A stretch of 64,000 nucleotides of DNA from Streptomyces sp. NBC_00377 (GCF_036075115.1 NZ_CP107958.1:5766001-5830000); one strand, 5' to 3'; counted from the stretch's first letter, positions 45,413-53,850 are shown. A program made the numbers and translations. Notes: generated from the letters alone by a model not told the origin.

Positions 45413-46819
45413 CTATGAGCCTGCGGCCGACGGGTCCGCGGCCGACGTGCCCGGGACCCGCGGTTCCGGGACCTGCGTACACGGGGCGTACATCTCCAGG
45501 GAGGGCACGCCCACGGCCTGCGTGCCCGGGACGGGCGGGTCCGATGCGTACGTGTCCGGGACGGGCGGGTCCGGGATCTGCGGGTCCGCTGTGACTGCGC
45601 CGCTCGCCCGCAGCTCCGGAGTGGTCGCTCCCACCGCCGTGACCGCCGCCAGGCACATCAGACCGCCGGTGATCAGCGCGGTCGTGCCGGAGGTCCAGCC
45701 GGCCACCACACCGCCCCGCAGATTCCCCAGGTTGGGCCCCGCCTGGCCGACGATCGCCTCGGCCGCGGTCACCCGGCCCAGCAGGGCGTCCGGCGTGAGG
45801 GTCTGCACGATCGTGGCCCGGGACAGCACGGCCACCGAGTCCGCCGCACCGGCCACCGCCAGCATCCCCAGGCCCGCCCAGGCACTGGTCGTCAGGCCGA
45901 AGGCGGCGAGGGCCGTGCCCCACAGGGCGGCCGAGCAGAGCATCACCGGCCCGGGCCGGGCGAGCCGGGTGACCGGCCCGGAGAGGGCGGTCGCCGCCAC
46001 CCCTCCGACGGCCAGCGCGGACAGGAACAGACCGAGCGTGCGCGGGTCGCCGCCGAACCGCTCCTCGTTGACGAGCGGGAACAGACCGGCAGGCATCGCC
46101 AGCACGGTCGCGGCCAGGTCGGCCAGCAGCGCCCCGCGCACCGCCCGGTGACCGGTCAAGAAGCGCAGTCCGTCCAGGACACCGTGCACACCGGGACGGG
46201 ACTTCTCACCTTCGGGGGGCAGCGGAGGCAGCCCGTAGGCGCCGTAGAAGGACATGCCGAAGGTGAGGGCGTCCACCAGGTAGCAGACGCCGACGCCCCA
46301 CCAGCCGAGCACCACACCGGCGACGGCCGGGCCGAGCAGCATCATCGCCTGGCCCGTGACCTGGTTCAGGGCGAGCCCGGCGGCCACCTGGTCCCTGGGC
46401 AGCAGCCGGGGCACGAACACGCCCGCCGCGGGTGCGCCGATCGCGCCGAACGACGACTGCACCGCCACCAGCGCCAGCACGACGAGCACCGGGACGTGCC
46501 CGGTGAAGCCCTGGACGGCCAGCAGGAGGGAGCAGACCGCCGAGCCGACGGTGCTCAGGAGGTACGCGCGCCGGCGGTCGGCCCGGTCCACCCAGGAGCC
46601 GGCGAACAGGCCGACGCCGATCAGGGGCAGCGCCTGCGCCAGACCGACCGCGCCGCTCCACACCGAACTGTGGGTGGTCTCCCAGACCTGGTACATGACG
46701 GTGACCATGGTCATGAAGGCACCGAGCGTGGACACCGTGCGCCCGATCAGCAGCCGCCGGAAGACGGGGGAGGAACGAAGAGGGCGGACATCGACGAGGG
46801 CCCGGGAGAAGGGGCTCAT
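45413..46819 (-). CDS. MFS exporter (EntS-like), proline-rich tail
   Basis: A 468-residue transporter with twelve predicted helices. The early motif GLFAGSWVDRADRRRAYLL is the MFS loop 2-3 signature of the EntS/macrolide-efflux group. The last 65 residues form an unusual hydrophilic tail of imperfect repeats (DPPVPDTYASDPPVPGT and similar). The function is probably drug or siderophore efflux, but the substrate cannot be read from sequence. It is separated from any promoter context by a 479-bp repeat-rich gap upstream. Confidence 0.87.
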   Translation of the reverse strand: MSPFSRALVDVRPLRSSPVFRRLLIGRTVSTLGAFMTMVTVMYQVWETTHSSVWSGAVGLAQALPLIGVGLFAGSWVDRADRRRAYLLSTVGSAVCSLLLAVQGFTGHVPVLVVLALVAVQSSFGAIGAPAAGVFVPRLLPRDQVAAGLALNQVTGQAMMLLGPAVAGVVLGWWGVGVCYLVDALTFGMSFYGAYGLPPLPPEGEKSRPGVHGVLDGLRFLTGHRAVRGALLADLAATVLAMPAGLFPLVNEERFGGDPRTLGLFLSALAVGGVAATALSGPVTRLARPGPVMLCSAALWGTALAAFGLTTSAWAGLGMLAVAGAADSVAVLSRATIVQTLTPDALLGRVTAAEAIVGQAGPNLGNLRGGVVAGWTSGTTALITGGLMCLAAVTAVGATTPELRASGAVTADPQIPDPPVPDTYASDPPVPGTQAVGVPSLEMYAPCTQVPEPRVPGTSAADPSAAGS

Positions 46820-46990
46820 GACGGTGGGGCGGCGGACGCCGCAGGCTGCTGATGCACGGCGCGGAGGCTAACCCGCGCCCTGCGTGACGCGCCAACCGAT
46901 TACCCGCCACCGCGCCCGCAGTGCACACCGACCCGCAGCCCGGACGGAGGAGCCACCGACCCGGCGCCGCCAGGCGGAGGAATCACCCGC

Positions 46991-47290
46991 CGGGTGTCCC
47001 CGCCGCACCGAACCGCAGACCGAGCGAAGGGACCACCCACCGGCTGTCGCCGCCCGGAGAAGCCGCCCGCCGGGTTCGCCGAACAAGGGACTCCCCGCCG
47101 GGTTCACCGAGCGAAGGGATCACCCGGAGGAGGGACCCGCCGGGTGTCGCCGCCCGGAGAAGCCACCGGCCGGGTTCGCCGAGCAAGGGACTCCCCGCCG
47201 GGTTCGCCGAGGCAAGGGATCACCCGGCGGAGTCGCCCGCCGGGTTCGCCGGGCAGGGACCGTCCGGCGGAGTCACCCGCCGGGTGCCCC
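46991..47290. repeat. 100-bp tandem repeat in the MFS-isomerase gap
   Basis: 47041-47140 and 47141-47240 are consecutive 100-bp copies differing at about 11 positions by eye. Each contains two sub-units like CCGGGTTCGCCGAGCAAGGG. Partial copies flank them (46991-47040 and 47241-47290). The surrounding gap 46820-47298 holds no credible gene: frames through it encode only repetitive Pro/Arg/Gly sequence. Confidence 0.85.
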
Positions 47291-47298
47291 CTTCGCGC

Positions 47299-48087
47299 TC
47301 ACGCGGAGTCGTTCAGGAGCCTGCCGAGATGCTCGCGTCCGCCGCTCAGCAGGCCGGGCAGCGGCTCGGCGCTCGCGTACCAGCGCTGCTCGTACTCCCA
47401 GCACAGCCACCCGTCCCAGCCGTGCCGGGCCAGGACCTCCACGCACTCGCCGAGCGGCAGCACCCCCGCGCCGAGCGCCAGCGGGGTCCGGTCCTCGGCC
47501 GAGGCGATGTCCTTGACCTGCACGTATCCGAGGTACGGGGCGAGCGCCGCGTAGGACTCCAGTGGCTGTTCGCCGCCCAGCCAGGTGTGCATGACGTCCC
47601 ACAGCGCGCCGACCTGCCGGTGTCCGACCGGGCCCAGCACGCGGAGGGCGTCCGCGCCGGTGGGGTGGGAGTCGTGGGTCTCCAGCAGGATGCGTACGCC
47701 GAGGTCGGCGGCGTGCTCGGCGGCGGTGCCGAGCCGCCGGGCGGCGATGGCGTCGGCGTCGTCGTCCGCACCGCCGGGGAAGACGCGGACGAAGGGCGCA
47801 CCCAGGTCATGGGCGAGGTCGACGAGCTCGCGGATCTCCTGGATCACGGGCTCGTCGTCCCCCGGCGCGGCGACCCGCGGGTAGCCTGCGAGCCCCAGGA
47901 TCTCGACGCCCGCCGCCTTGAACCCGGCGGCGGCCTCGGCCCGTGCGTCGGGACCCAGACCCGGATGGACCGGTTCCTCCGGGTGGGCGCGCAGCTCCAC
48001 GCCGTGGTACCCGTGCGCGACCGCGAGCCGCAGCACCTCGGGAAGGGGAAGGCCGGGGACACCGAGGGTGGAGAACGCCAGCTTCAT
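47299..48087 (-). CDS. Sugar phosphate isomerase/epimerase (TIM barrel)
   Basis: A 262-residue xylose-isomerase-like TIM barrel. It starts MKLAFSTLGVPGLPLPEVL and contains the family's GYHGVELRAHPEE, ILLETHDSHP, ALWDVMHTW and YVQVKDI metal-site segments (glutamate, aspartate/histidine, aspartate). ATG 48087 is the family start. Together with the LacI gene and the divergent oxidoreductase operon it appears to belong to a sugar or cyclitol pathway. The exact reaction is unknown. Confidence 0.85.
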   Translation of the reverse strand: MKLAFSTLGVPGLPLPEVLRLAVAHGYHGVELRAHPEEPVHPGLGPDARAEAAAGFKAAGVEILGLAGYPRVAAPGDDEPVIQEIRELVDLAHDLGAPFVRVFPGGADDDADAIAARRLGTAAEHAADLGVRILLETHDSHPTGADALRVLGPVGHRQVGALWDVMHTWLGGEQPLESYAALAPYLGYVQVKDIASAEDRTPLALGAGVLPLGECVEVLARHGWDGWLCWEYEQRWYASAEPLPGLLSGGREHLGRLLNDSA

Positions 48088-48288
48088 GGTCACCACTGTC
48101 ACCCCGGTACGGGTCCCGGGTCCAGTGGGGGCCGCGCGGCCTCACCCCGGAGGGCGGGCCCGGAACCGGCGCGGCGGCCCCCGTCCGGCCCGCTCGTCCC
48201 CTCCCGTGAGCCCTGGTGACGTCCGTTCCCGCGAGGTCCCGGTGCCGTCGTTCCTCCGTGGCGTCACGTCCCCCGCCCCGGGCGCCGT

Positions 48289-49335
48289 TCACGCCCGCGG
48301 CGCCCCCGAGGACCCTCGCACCATCAACTCGCCCCGCACCGTGGCGATTCCGCCGGGCGGGGGCTCCTCGCGGCCCATGGCGATACGGCCGGCCCGCGCC
48401 CCCGCCTCGGCCAGCGGCAGCCGTACCGTCGTGAGGGAGGGCACCGCGTCGATGCTGAAGGGGAGGTCGTCGAAGCCGGCCACCGAGACGTCGTCCGGGA
48501 TGCGCAGTCCGGAGTCGCGCAGGGCCGCGCAGGCGCCGACGGCGACGGAGTCGTTGGCCGCGACGACCGCCGTCAGGGACGGGTCCCGGCGCAGCAGTTC
48601 CAGCGTCGCCTCGTAGCCGGCCCGGCGGTCGTACCGTCCGTGCACGGTCCAGCGGGGGTCCTCCTCGATGCCGGCCGCGGCCAGCGCCGCCCGGTGGCCC
48701 TCCAGCCGGTGCCGGGTGGTGGTGCGCTCCTCCGGGCCCGCGATGTAGCCGAGCCGCCGGTGCCCGAGCCCGATCAGATGCTCGGTCAGTTCGCGGCCGC
48801 CCCCGCGGTTGTCGAAGGTCAGTGCGATCGCGGTGGTGTCCGGTGCTGGCGGACGGCCGCACAGCACCACCCGGGTGCCTGCCTCGCCCAGCCTGCGCAG
48901 CTTCGCCGAGACCGCCGCCGCGTGCGGCTCGTTCTCCATGGCCCCGCCGGTCAGCACCACGGCCGCGGCCCGCTGCCGCTGCAACAGCGTCAGATAGGTC
49001 AACTCGCGCTCCGGTGAGCCCCCGGTGTTGCAGACCACCGCCAGCCGTTCGCCGCCGGCCCGTCCGCCCGGCCCCCCTATCTCCGACTGGATCGCGCTCG
49101 CCATGATCCCGAAGAAGGGGTCCGCGATGTCGTTCACCAGGATGCCGACCAGGTCGGACGTCGCCGCCGCCAGCGCGCTCGCCGGCCCGTTGAGCACGTA
49201 GTCCAGTTCGTCGACCGCCCGCAGTACCCGCTCGCGGGTGGTGGCGGCGACGGGGTAGTTCCCGTTCAGCACGCGCGACACCGTCGCGGGCGAGACCTGC
49301 GCGCGGGCCGCCACGTCCGCCAGGGTCACCGTCAT
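48289..49335 (-). CDS. LacI-family regulator of a sugar/cyclitol locus
   Basis: A 348-residue LacI regulator. The helix-turn-helix reads VTLADVAARAQVSPATVSRVLNG with the hinge NGPASALAAA, followed by a periplasmic-binding-like effector domain (about 62-340). It is divergent from a Gfo/Idh-DUF993-isomerase operon across a 276-bp gap containing three candidate palindromes. The isomerase gene at 47299 lies downstream on the same strand, 201 bp away. Confidence 0.9.
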   Translation of the reverse strand: MTVTLADVAARAQVSPATVSRVLNGNYPVAATTRERVLRAVDELDYVLNGPASALAAATSDLVGILVNDIADPFFGIMASAIQSEIGGPGGRAGGERLAVVCNTGGSPERELTYLTLLQRQRAAAVVLTGGAMENEPHAAAVSAKLRRLGEAGTRVVLCGRPPAPDTTAIALTFDNRGGGRELTEHLIGLGHRRLGYIAGPEERTTTRHRLEGHRAALAAAGIEEDPRWTVHGRYDRRAGYEATLELLRRDPSLTAVVAANDSVAVGACAALRDSGLRIPDDVSVAGFDDLPFSIDAVPSLTTVRLPLAEAGARAGRIAMGREEPPPGGIATVRGELMVRGSSGAPRA

Positions 49336-49363
49336 CTACTCGTCCTCCGGTCACACATCTCGT

Positions 49364-49379
49364 CGTATGTCGTCATACG
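49364..49379. promoter_or_regulatory. Palindrome near the LacI start
   Basis: CGTATG-TCGT-CATACG, a perfect 6-bp inverted repeat with a 4-bp spacer, lies 29 bp upstream of the LacI ATG. Possible autoregulatory operator. Confidence 0.5.
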
Positions 49380-49450
49380 CCCTGGTGGACGGCAGACCCA
49401 CGGGTCTGGTTCCGGGCGTGTCGACCAGACCTTACGGCCCAGTACCCCAG

Positions 49451-49470
49451 TTGTTCGCCCCCTCGAACAA
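49451..49470. promoter_or_regulatory. Inverted repeat TTGTTCG-CGAACAA
   Basis: TTGTTCG (49451-49457) and CGAACAA (49464-49470) with a 6-bp C-rich spacer, in the middle of the divergent gap. Candidate regulator site. Confidence 0.45.
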
Positions 49471-49488
49471 CTCGGGATGGACACGGTC

Positions 49489-49542
49489 TTGTCCGGACCA
49501 GTGGTCAGAGGCTAGCTTCTCCTTGTATAGAAAGCGCTTGCT
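49489..49542 (+). promoter_or_regulatory. Promoter and LacI operator of the Gfo/Idh-DUF993 operon
   Basis: TTGTCC (49489-49494), an 18-bp spacer and TAGCTT (49513-49518) form a plausible promoter. Just downstream, AGAAAGCGCTTGCT (49529-49542) matches the LacI-family operator pattern with a central CG, placed to block initiation. Confidence 0.55.
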
Positions 49543-49611
49543 GTAACGCTGACCCGGAAAAGGCGTACGCGGCGCGCGACCACCGCGGACAACGCCCACG
49601 AAGGGACCGAC

Positions 49612-50769
49612 GTGACACGCAAGACGGTGCGTATCGCCATGAACGGGGTGACGGGGCGCATGGGCTACCGCCAGCACCTCGTCCGATCCATCCTGGCCCT
49701 GCGCGAACAGGGCGGCCTCGACCTCGGCGACGGCACCGTGCTGTGGCCGGAACCCATCCTCGTCGGCCGCCGCGAGCACGCCCTGCGGGCGCTCGCCGAG
49801 CGGCACGGACTCGACCCGGAGAACATCTCCACGGACGTCGACGCGGTCCTCGCCGACCCCACCGTCGACCTCTACTTCGACGCCCAGGTCACCTCGGCCC
49901 GCGAGGATGCCATCAGGAAGGCGATCGCGGCCGGCAAGCACATCTACACCGAGAAGCCGACGGCCACGGGCCTCGACGGCGCCCTCGAACTCGCCCGCCT
50001 CGCCACCGCCGCGGGCGTCAAGCACGGCGTCGTCCAGGACAAGCTGTTCCTCCCGGGCCTGCTGAAGCTCAAGCGTCTCATCGACGGCGGCTTCTTCGGC
50101 CGGATCCTGTCCGTCCGCGGTGAGTTCGGCTACTGGGTCTTCGAGGGCGACTGGCAGGACGCCCAGCGCCCGTCCTGGAACTACCGCGCCGAGGACGGCG
50201 GCGGCATCGTCGTCGACATGTTCCCGCACTGGGAGTACGTCCTGCACGAGCTGTTCGGCCGGGTGAAGTCCGTCCAGGCAATCGCCACCACGCACATCCC
50301 GCAGCGCTGGGACGAGAACGGCAAGCCCTACGACGCCACCGCCGACGACGCCGCCTACGGCATCTTCGAACTCGACGGCGGCGCCATCGCCCAGATCAAC
50401 TCCTCCTGGGCGGTCCGGGTCAACCGCGACGAACTCGTGGAGTTCCAGGTCGACGGCACGGAAGGTTCGGCGGTCGCCGGCCTGCGCAACTGCCGTGTCC
50501 AGCACCGCAGCGCGACCCCCAAGCCGGTCTGGAACCCGGACATCCCCGCCACCGAGGTCTTCCGCGACCAGTGGCAGGAGGTCCCCGACAACGGCGAGTT
50601 CGACAACGGCTTCAAGGCCCAGTGGGAGCTGTTCCTCAAGCACGTCTACGCCGACGCCCCCTACCACTGGGACCTGCTGGCCGGCGCGCGTGGCGTCCAG
50701 CTCGCGGAGCTGGGCCTGAAGTCCTCGTCGCAGGGCCTGCGTCTGGACGTCCCGGAGGTCACGCTGTGA
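49612..50769 (+). CDS. Gfo/Idh/MocA-family oxidoreductase
   Basis: A 385-residue NAD(P)-dependent dehydrogenase. The Rossmann entry is VRIAMNGVTGRMGYRQHL, unusual in having NGVTGRMG where many relatives have GxGxxG. IYTEKPTATGLDGAL is the EKP motif of the family. The C-terminal sheet domain begins around residue 140 with VVQDKLFLPGLLKL. It is first in a three-gene coupled operon and presumably oxidises the sugar or cyclitol substrate. GTG 49612 is preceded by GAAGGGA. Confidence 0.88.
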   Translation: MTRKTVRIAMNGVTGRMGYRQHLVRSILALREQGGLDLGDGTVLWPEPILVGRREHALRALAERHGLDPENISTDVDAVLADPTVDLYFDAQVTSAREDAIRKAIAAGKHIYTEKPTATGLDGALELARLATAAGVKHGVVQDKLFLPGLLKLKRLIDGGFFGRILSVRGEFGYWVFEGDWQDAQRPSWNYRAEDGGGIVVDMFPHWEYVLHELFGRVKSVQAIATTHIPQRWDENGKPYDATADDAAYGIFELDGGAIAQINSSWAVRVNRDELVEFQVDGTEGSAVAGLRNCRVQHRSATPKPVWNPDIPATEVFRDQWQEVPDNGEFDNGFKAQWELFLKHVYADAPYHWDLLAGARGVQLAELGLKSSSQGLRLDVPEVTL

Positions 50770-51920
50770 CGATCCGGCTCCCCGGCGCCGACGGGACCCT
50801 GCGCATCTACGAGCCCCGCGCCGAGCCCCTCGCCCTCACCACCGGCGCGCCCCTGACCTCCCGTACGGTCTTCTCGGCGGCGCACGTCGTCGCCGACCCG
50901 TTCGCCGACACCACGCCCGACTCGCCCGCCGCGATCGACTGGGACGCCACCCTGGCCTTCCGCCGCCATCTGTGGTCCCACGGGCTCGGCGTCGCCGAGG
51001 CGATGGACACCGCCCAGCGCGGCATGGGCCTGGACTGGGCGGGTGCGGCCGAACTGATCCGCCGCTCGGCCGCCGAGGCCAGGTCGGTGGGCGGCCTCAT
51101 CGCCTGCGGGGTCGGCACCGACCAGCTCACCGGCCCCGCGGCCCTTGCCGAGGTCCGCGCGGCCTACGAGGAGCAGCTCGCCCTCGTCGAGGCGTCCGGC
51201 GCCCGGGCCATCCTGATGGCCTCCCGCGCCCTGGCCGGGGCCGCGTCGGGCCCCGAGGACTACCTCGAGGTCTACGGCCATCTCCTGCGCCAGGCCTCGG
51301 AGCCGGTGGTCCTGCACTGGCTGGGCCCCATGTTCGATCCGGCGCTCGAGGGTTACTGGGGCTCGTCCGACCTGGACACGGCGACGGACACGTTCCTGGA
51401 GGTCGTCGCCGCCCACCCCGACAAGGTGGAGGGCATCAAGGTCTCGCTGCTGGACGCCGGCCGGGAGATCGACATCCGCCGCAGGCTGCCGCAGGGTGTC
51501 CGCTGCTACACCGGCGACGACTTCAACTACCCCGAGCTGATCGCGGGCGACGAGAGGGGCTTCAGCCACGCCCTCCTCGGCATCTTCGACCCGCTGGGCC
51601 CGCTGGCGGCGGAGGCGGTCCGGGTCCTCGACACGGGGGACACGGCCGGATTCCGCGCGCTGCTCGACCCCACCGTCGAGTTGTCCCGTCACCTGTTCCA
51701 GACCCCGACCCGCTTCTACAAGACGGGTGTGGTGTTCCTGGCCTGGCTGGCCGGCCACCAGTCCCACTTCACGATGGTCGGCGGCCTCCAGTCGGCCCGC
51801 TCCCTCCCGCACTTCGCCCGCGCCTACGAGCTCGCCGACGGCCTGGGCCTGTTGCCCGATCCGAAGCTCGCCGAAGAACGGATGAAGAACCTGCTCGCCC
51901 TGTACGGAGTGACCCAGTGA
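50766..51920 (+). CDS. DUF993 dihydrodipicolinate-synthase-like protein
   Basis: A 384-residue protein that I assign to DUF993, a DapA-like TIM-barrel family of unknown reaction. The segments HWLGPMFDPALEGYWGS, VEGIKVSLLD (a lysine in the DapA Schiff-base position), YTGDDFNYPELIAGD and FYKTGVVFLAWLAGH are characteristic. Its GTG overlaps the stop of the oxidoreductase and its stop overlaps the next GTG. A retro-aldol step on the oxidised sugar is a reasonable guess, not shown. Confidence 0.8.
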   Translation: MTIRLPGADGTLRIYEPRAEPLALTTGAPLTSRTVFSAAHVVADPFADTTPDSPAAIDWDATLAFRRHLWSHGLGVAEAMDTAQRGMGLDWAGAAELIRRSAAEARSVGGLIACGVGTDQLTGPAALAEVRAAYEEQLALVEASGARAILMASRALAGAASGPEDYLEVYGHLLRQASEPVVLHWLGPMFDPALEGYWGSSDLDTATDTFLEVVAAHPDKVEGIKVSLLDAGREIDIRRRLPQGVRCYTGDDFNYPELIAGDERGFSHALLGIFDPLGPLAAEAVRVLDTGDTAGFRALLDPTVELSRHLFQTPTRFYKTGVVFLAWLAGHQSHFTMVGGLQSARSLPHFARAYELADGLGLLPDPKLAEERMKNLLALYGVTQ

Positions 51921-52756
51921 GCAACCCGGACCTGACACGCTTCTCCGTCAACCAGATGACGGTGAAGCAGCTGCCGATGCCCGAACTGGTCGCCGCCTGC
52001 GGTGACCTGGGCGTGACCAACGTGGGCCTGTGGCGCGAGCCGGTGCGGACGTACGGCGTGGAGGAGACGGCGAAGCTGGTCCGCGACGCGGGCCTGACCG
52101 TGACCACGCTCTGCCGCGGCGGCTTCTTCACGGCACTGGACCCGGACGAACGGGCCGCCGCGCTGGCCGACAACCGGCGGGCGATCGACGAGGCGGCCAC
52201 CCTCGGCACGGACACCCTCGTCCTGGTCTCCGGCGGCCTCCCGGCCGGCTCGAAGGACCTGCACGGCGCGAGGGAACGCATCGCGGACGCGCTGGCGGAG
52301 CTGGGCCCGTACGCGGAGGACCACGGGGTGAAGCTGGCCATCGAGCCCCTGCATCCCATGTACGCCTCCGACCGCTGCGTGGTCTCGACCCTCGCCCAGG
52401 CCCTGGACCTGGCCGAACGCTTCCCGGCCCACCAGGTCGGCGTCACCGTCGACACGTACCACGTCTGGTGGGACGACCAGGCCCCGGCCCAGATCGCCCG
52501 GGCGGGCGCGGGCGGACGTATCCACACCTTCCAACTGGCCGACTGGACGACCCCGTTGCCCGAGGGCGTCCTGAACGGCCGGGGCCAGATCGGCGACGGC
52601 GCGATCGACATGCGCGAGTGGCTGGGATACGTGACGGAAGCGGGATACACCGGCGCGATCGAGGTCGAGCTGTTCAACGACGGCCTGTGGGCCCGTGACG
52701 GCCGCGAGGTCCTCGCGGAGACGGCGGAACGCTTCGTGAAGCACACGGCGGGCTGA
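51917..52756 (+). CDS. Sugar phosphate isomerase/epimerase, second TIM barrel
   Basis: A 279-residue xylose-isomerase-like barrel. VSNPDLTRFSVNQMTVKQL opens it; metal-site segments are KLAIEPLHPMYASDRC, VTVDTYHVWWD, IHTFQLADWTTP and a late GAIEVELFND. It resembles inosose or keto-sugar isomerases/dehydratases more than xylose isomerase. Third gene of the overlapping operon, followed by a strong terminator. Paralogue of the gene at 47299. Confidence 0.87.
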   Translation: MSNPDLTRFSVNQMTVKQLPMPELVAACGDLGVTNVGLWREPVRTYGVEETAKLVRDAGLTVTTLCRGGFFTALDPDERAAALADNRRAIDEAATLGTDTLVLVSGGLPAGSKDLHGARERIADALAELGPYAEDHGVKLAIEPLHPMYASDRCVVSTLAQALDLAERFPAHQVGVTVDTYHVWWDDQAPAQIARAGAGGRIHTFQLADWTTPLPEGVLNGRGQIGDGAIDMREWLGYVTEAGYTGAIEVELFNDGLWARDGREVLAETAERFVKHTAG

Positions 52757-52793
52757 CCGGACCGCGGTCCGACCGCCTCCGGTCCCCTCGTAC

Positions 52794-52838
52794 GGGCCTA
52801 CGGCCGCCGGGGCTGCCCGAGCCCGGCGGCCGTAGCCC
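52794..52838. terminator. Terminator after the DUF993 operon
   Basis: CTACGGCCGCCGGG (52798-52811) pairs with CCCGGCGGCCGTAG (52822-52835), a perfect 14-bp stem; GGG and CCC can extend it past a one-base bulge. Confidence 0.85.
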
Positions 52839-52853
52839 GGTGGTCCCCCTACG

Positions 52854-53114
52854 TCATCGCTCCCTGTCCGCCGCCATGATGCCCACGCATTCCTCGAGCG
52901 CCGCGTGCAGCGACGGTACGAACGCGGCGAGTTCGGCGTCGCACGACCTGCCTGCCTCCAGTACGGCGCCGACGACCGTCACCAGGACGGCGGCTGCCTT
53001 CAGGGCGTGCGCGTCGGCCAGTTCATCGAGGAGACCGCCGGGCCGCGCGACCACGAACGCCTCCTTGCCGGTGGCGGGGTCGACGCCGATGCTGCGAAAG
53101 CGCCTCGCGCTCAT
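52854..53114 (-). CDS. Small protein of GntR module, 86 residues
   Basis: An unrecognised 86-residue protein beginning MSARRFRSIGVDPATGKEAF. The middle (about 40-60) is a hydrophobic, probably amphipathic helix; the C-terminus has two cysteines. Its ATG overlaps the stop of the 98-residue gene (ATGA), so the two are coupled. They lie opposite the small GntR gene. From memory, sets of short genes next to short GntR or Xre regulators are common in Streptomyces; function unknown. Confidence 0.65.
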   Translation of the reverse strand: MSARRFRSIGVDPATGKEAFVVARPGGLLDELADAHALKAAAVLVTVVGAVLEAGRSCDAELAAFVPSLHAALEECVGIMAADRER

Positions 53115-53407
53115 GCGGCGGCCTCCGCCGGGACGTAGTCCTGTCCGAGGGTGGCGAGCACCGCCGCGCGGCGCCGCTCCCGCTGGAGGCGTCCGCGGTC
53201 CCGGGCCTCGCGTTCGCGTTCCCATACGGCGAGATACGGCCTGACCAGGGGCAGTCCGTCGGCGAGGACCACGTCCGCAGGGCACCGCCGTGCCCTGCGC
53301 GGGGGAACGCACGGGGAGGCGGTCGGGAACACCGGGACGCCGGGGGCGCGGTGCGCTCCGCGCGGCGGCAGGAAAAGGCTCAGGATCGCGGCCAGTAGGC
53401 TGCGCAC
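53111..53407 (-). CDS. Small membrane-anchored protein of GntR module, 98 residues
   Basis: GTG 53407 begins VRSLLAAILSLFLPPRG, a short hydrophobic anchor, followed by a proline/arginine-rich linker and a charged helix (LVRPYLAVWEREREARDRGRLQRERRRA). This architecture recurs in Streptomyces small proteins beside GntR/Xre regulators. It is first of the leftward pair and shares its upstream region with the rightward GntR gene, including the 10-bp repeat array. Confidence 0.65.
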   Translation of the reverse strand: MRSLLAAILSLFLPPRGAHRAPGVPVFPTASPCVPPRRARRCPADVVLADGLPLVRPYLAVWEREREARDRGRLQRERRRAAVLATLGQDYVPAEAAA

Positions 53408-53490
53408 AGGTCGACTCCTTCGTAGTCGGCTCAGCCCCGGCACGGAAGCTTGCATCTTCCCGCCGGGGCGCTTTCGTTGGGCTGCTCCCA

Positions 53491-53530
53491 TCGTATCGCC
53501 TTGTATCGCTTCGTAGCGAGACGTATCTCA
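53491..53530. promoter_or_regulatory. Four phased 10-bp repeats, candidate GntR operator
   Basis: TCGTATCGCC, TTGTATCGCT, TCGTAGCGAG and ACGTATCTCA occur back to back at 10-bp spacing, one helical turn each. They lie between the divergent GntR and small-protein genes, overlapping the likely promoter region. Confidence 0.6.
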
Positions 53531-53568
53531 AAGTGTGGGGAACACTCCCGTTGCCTAGCGTCGACTCC

Positions 53569-53850
53569 ATGAACCCGGACGCTGAAATCGATCACGGAGC
53601 GCCGCTGACCCCGTACCGGCAGCTGGCCGAGATTCTGCGGGCGCAGATTCAACGCGGCGACTGGCAGCCCGGCCGGATGCTGCCGAGCGAAGCTCAGCTT
53701 GTGCAGAAGTACGGGATCGCGCGGACGACCGTGCGGCGAGGGCTCGGCCTGTTGGCGGACGAAGGCTGGGTGTACACCGTTCCGCAGCGCGGATGGTTCG
53801 TCTCCGACCCCCTGCCGCCCGCCCCCGAGGCACCCGCGTCGCCCGCTTAG
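53569..53850 (+). CDS. Short GntR-type DNA-binding protein
   Basis: A 93-residue protein that is essentially only a GntR winged helix: LTPYRQLAEILRAQIQRGD, LPSEAQLVQKYGIARTTVRRGL and a wing WVYTVPQRGWFV. No effector domain follows, just a proline-rich tail. A TAGCGT box lies 7 nt before the ATG and no ribosome site is seen, so it may be leaderless. It is divergent from two small coupled genes; it presumably binds the 10-bp repeats between them. Confidence 0.85.
   Translation: MNPDAEIDHGAPLTPYRQLAEILRAQIQRGDWQPGRMLPSEAQLVQKYGIARTTVRRGLGLLADEGWVYTVPQRGWFVSDPLPPAPEAPASPA

Noticed and set aside
46991..47290. Possible CRISPR array
   Set aside because: Units are adjacent 100-bp tandem copies, not short identical repeats separated by unique spacers, and no cas gene is present.
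46884..47554. Open frames through the 100-bp repeats
   Set aside because: The predicted proteins are Pro/Arg repeats without a ribosome site or known family, and change with each repeat copy. Treated as a repeat, not a gene.
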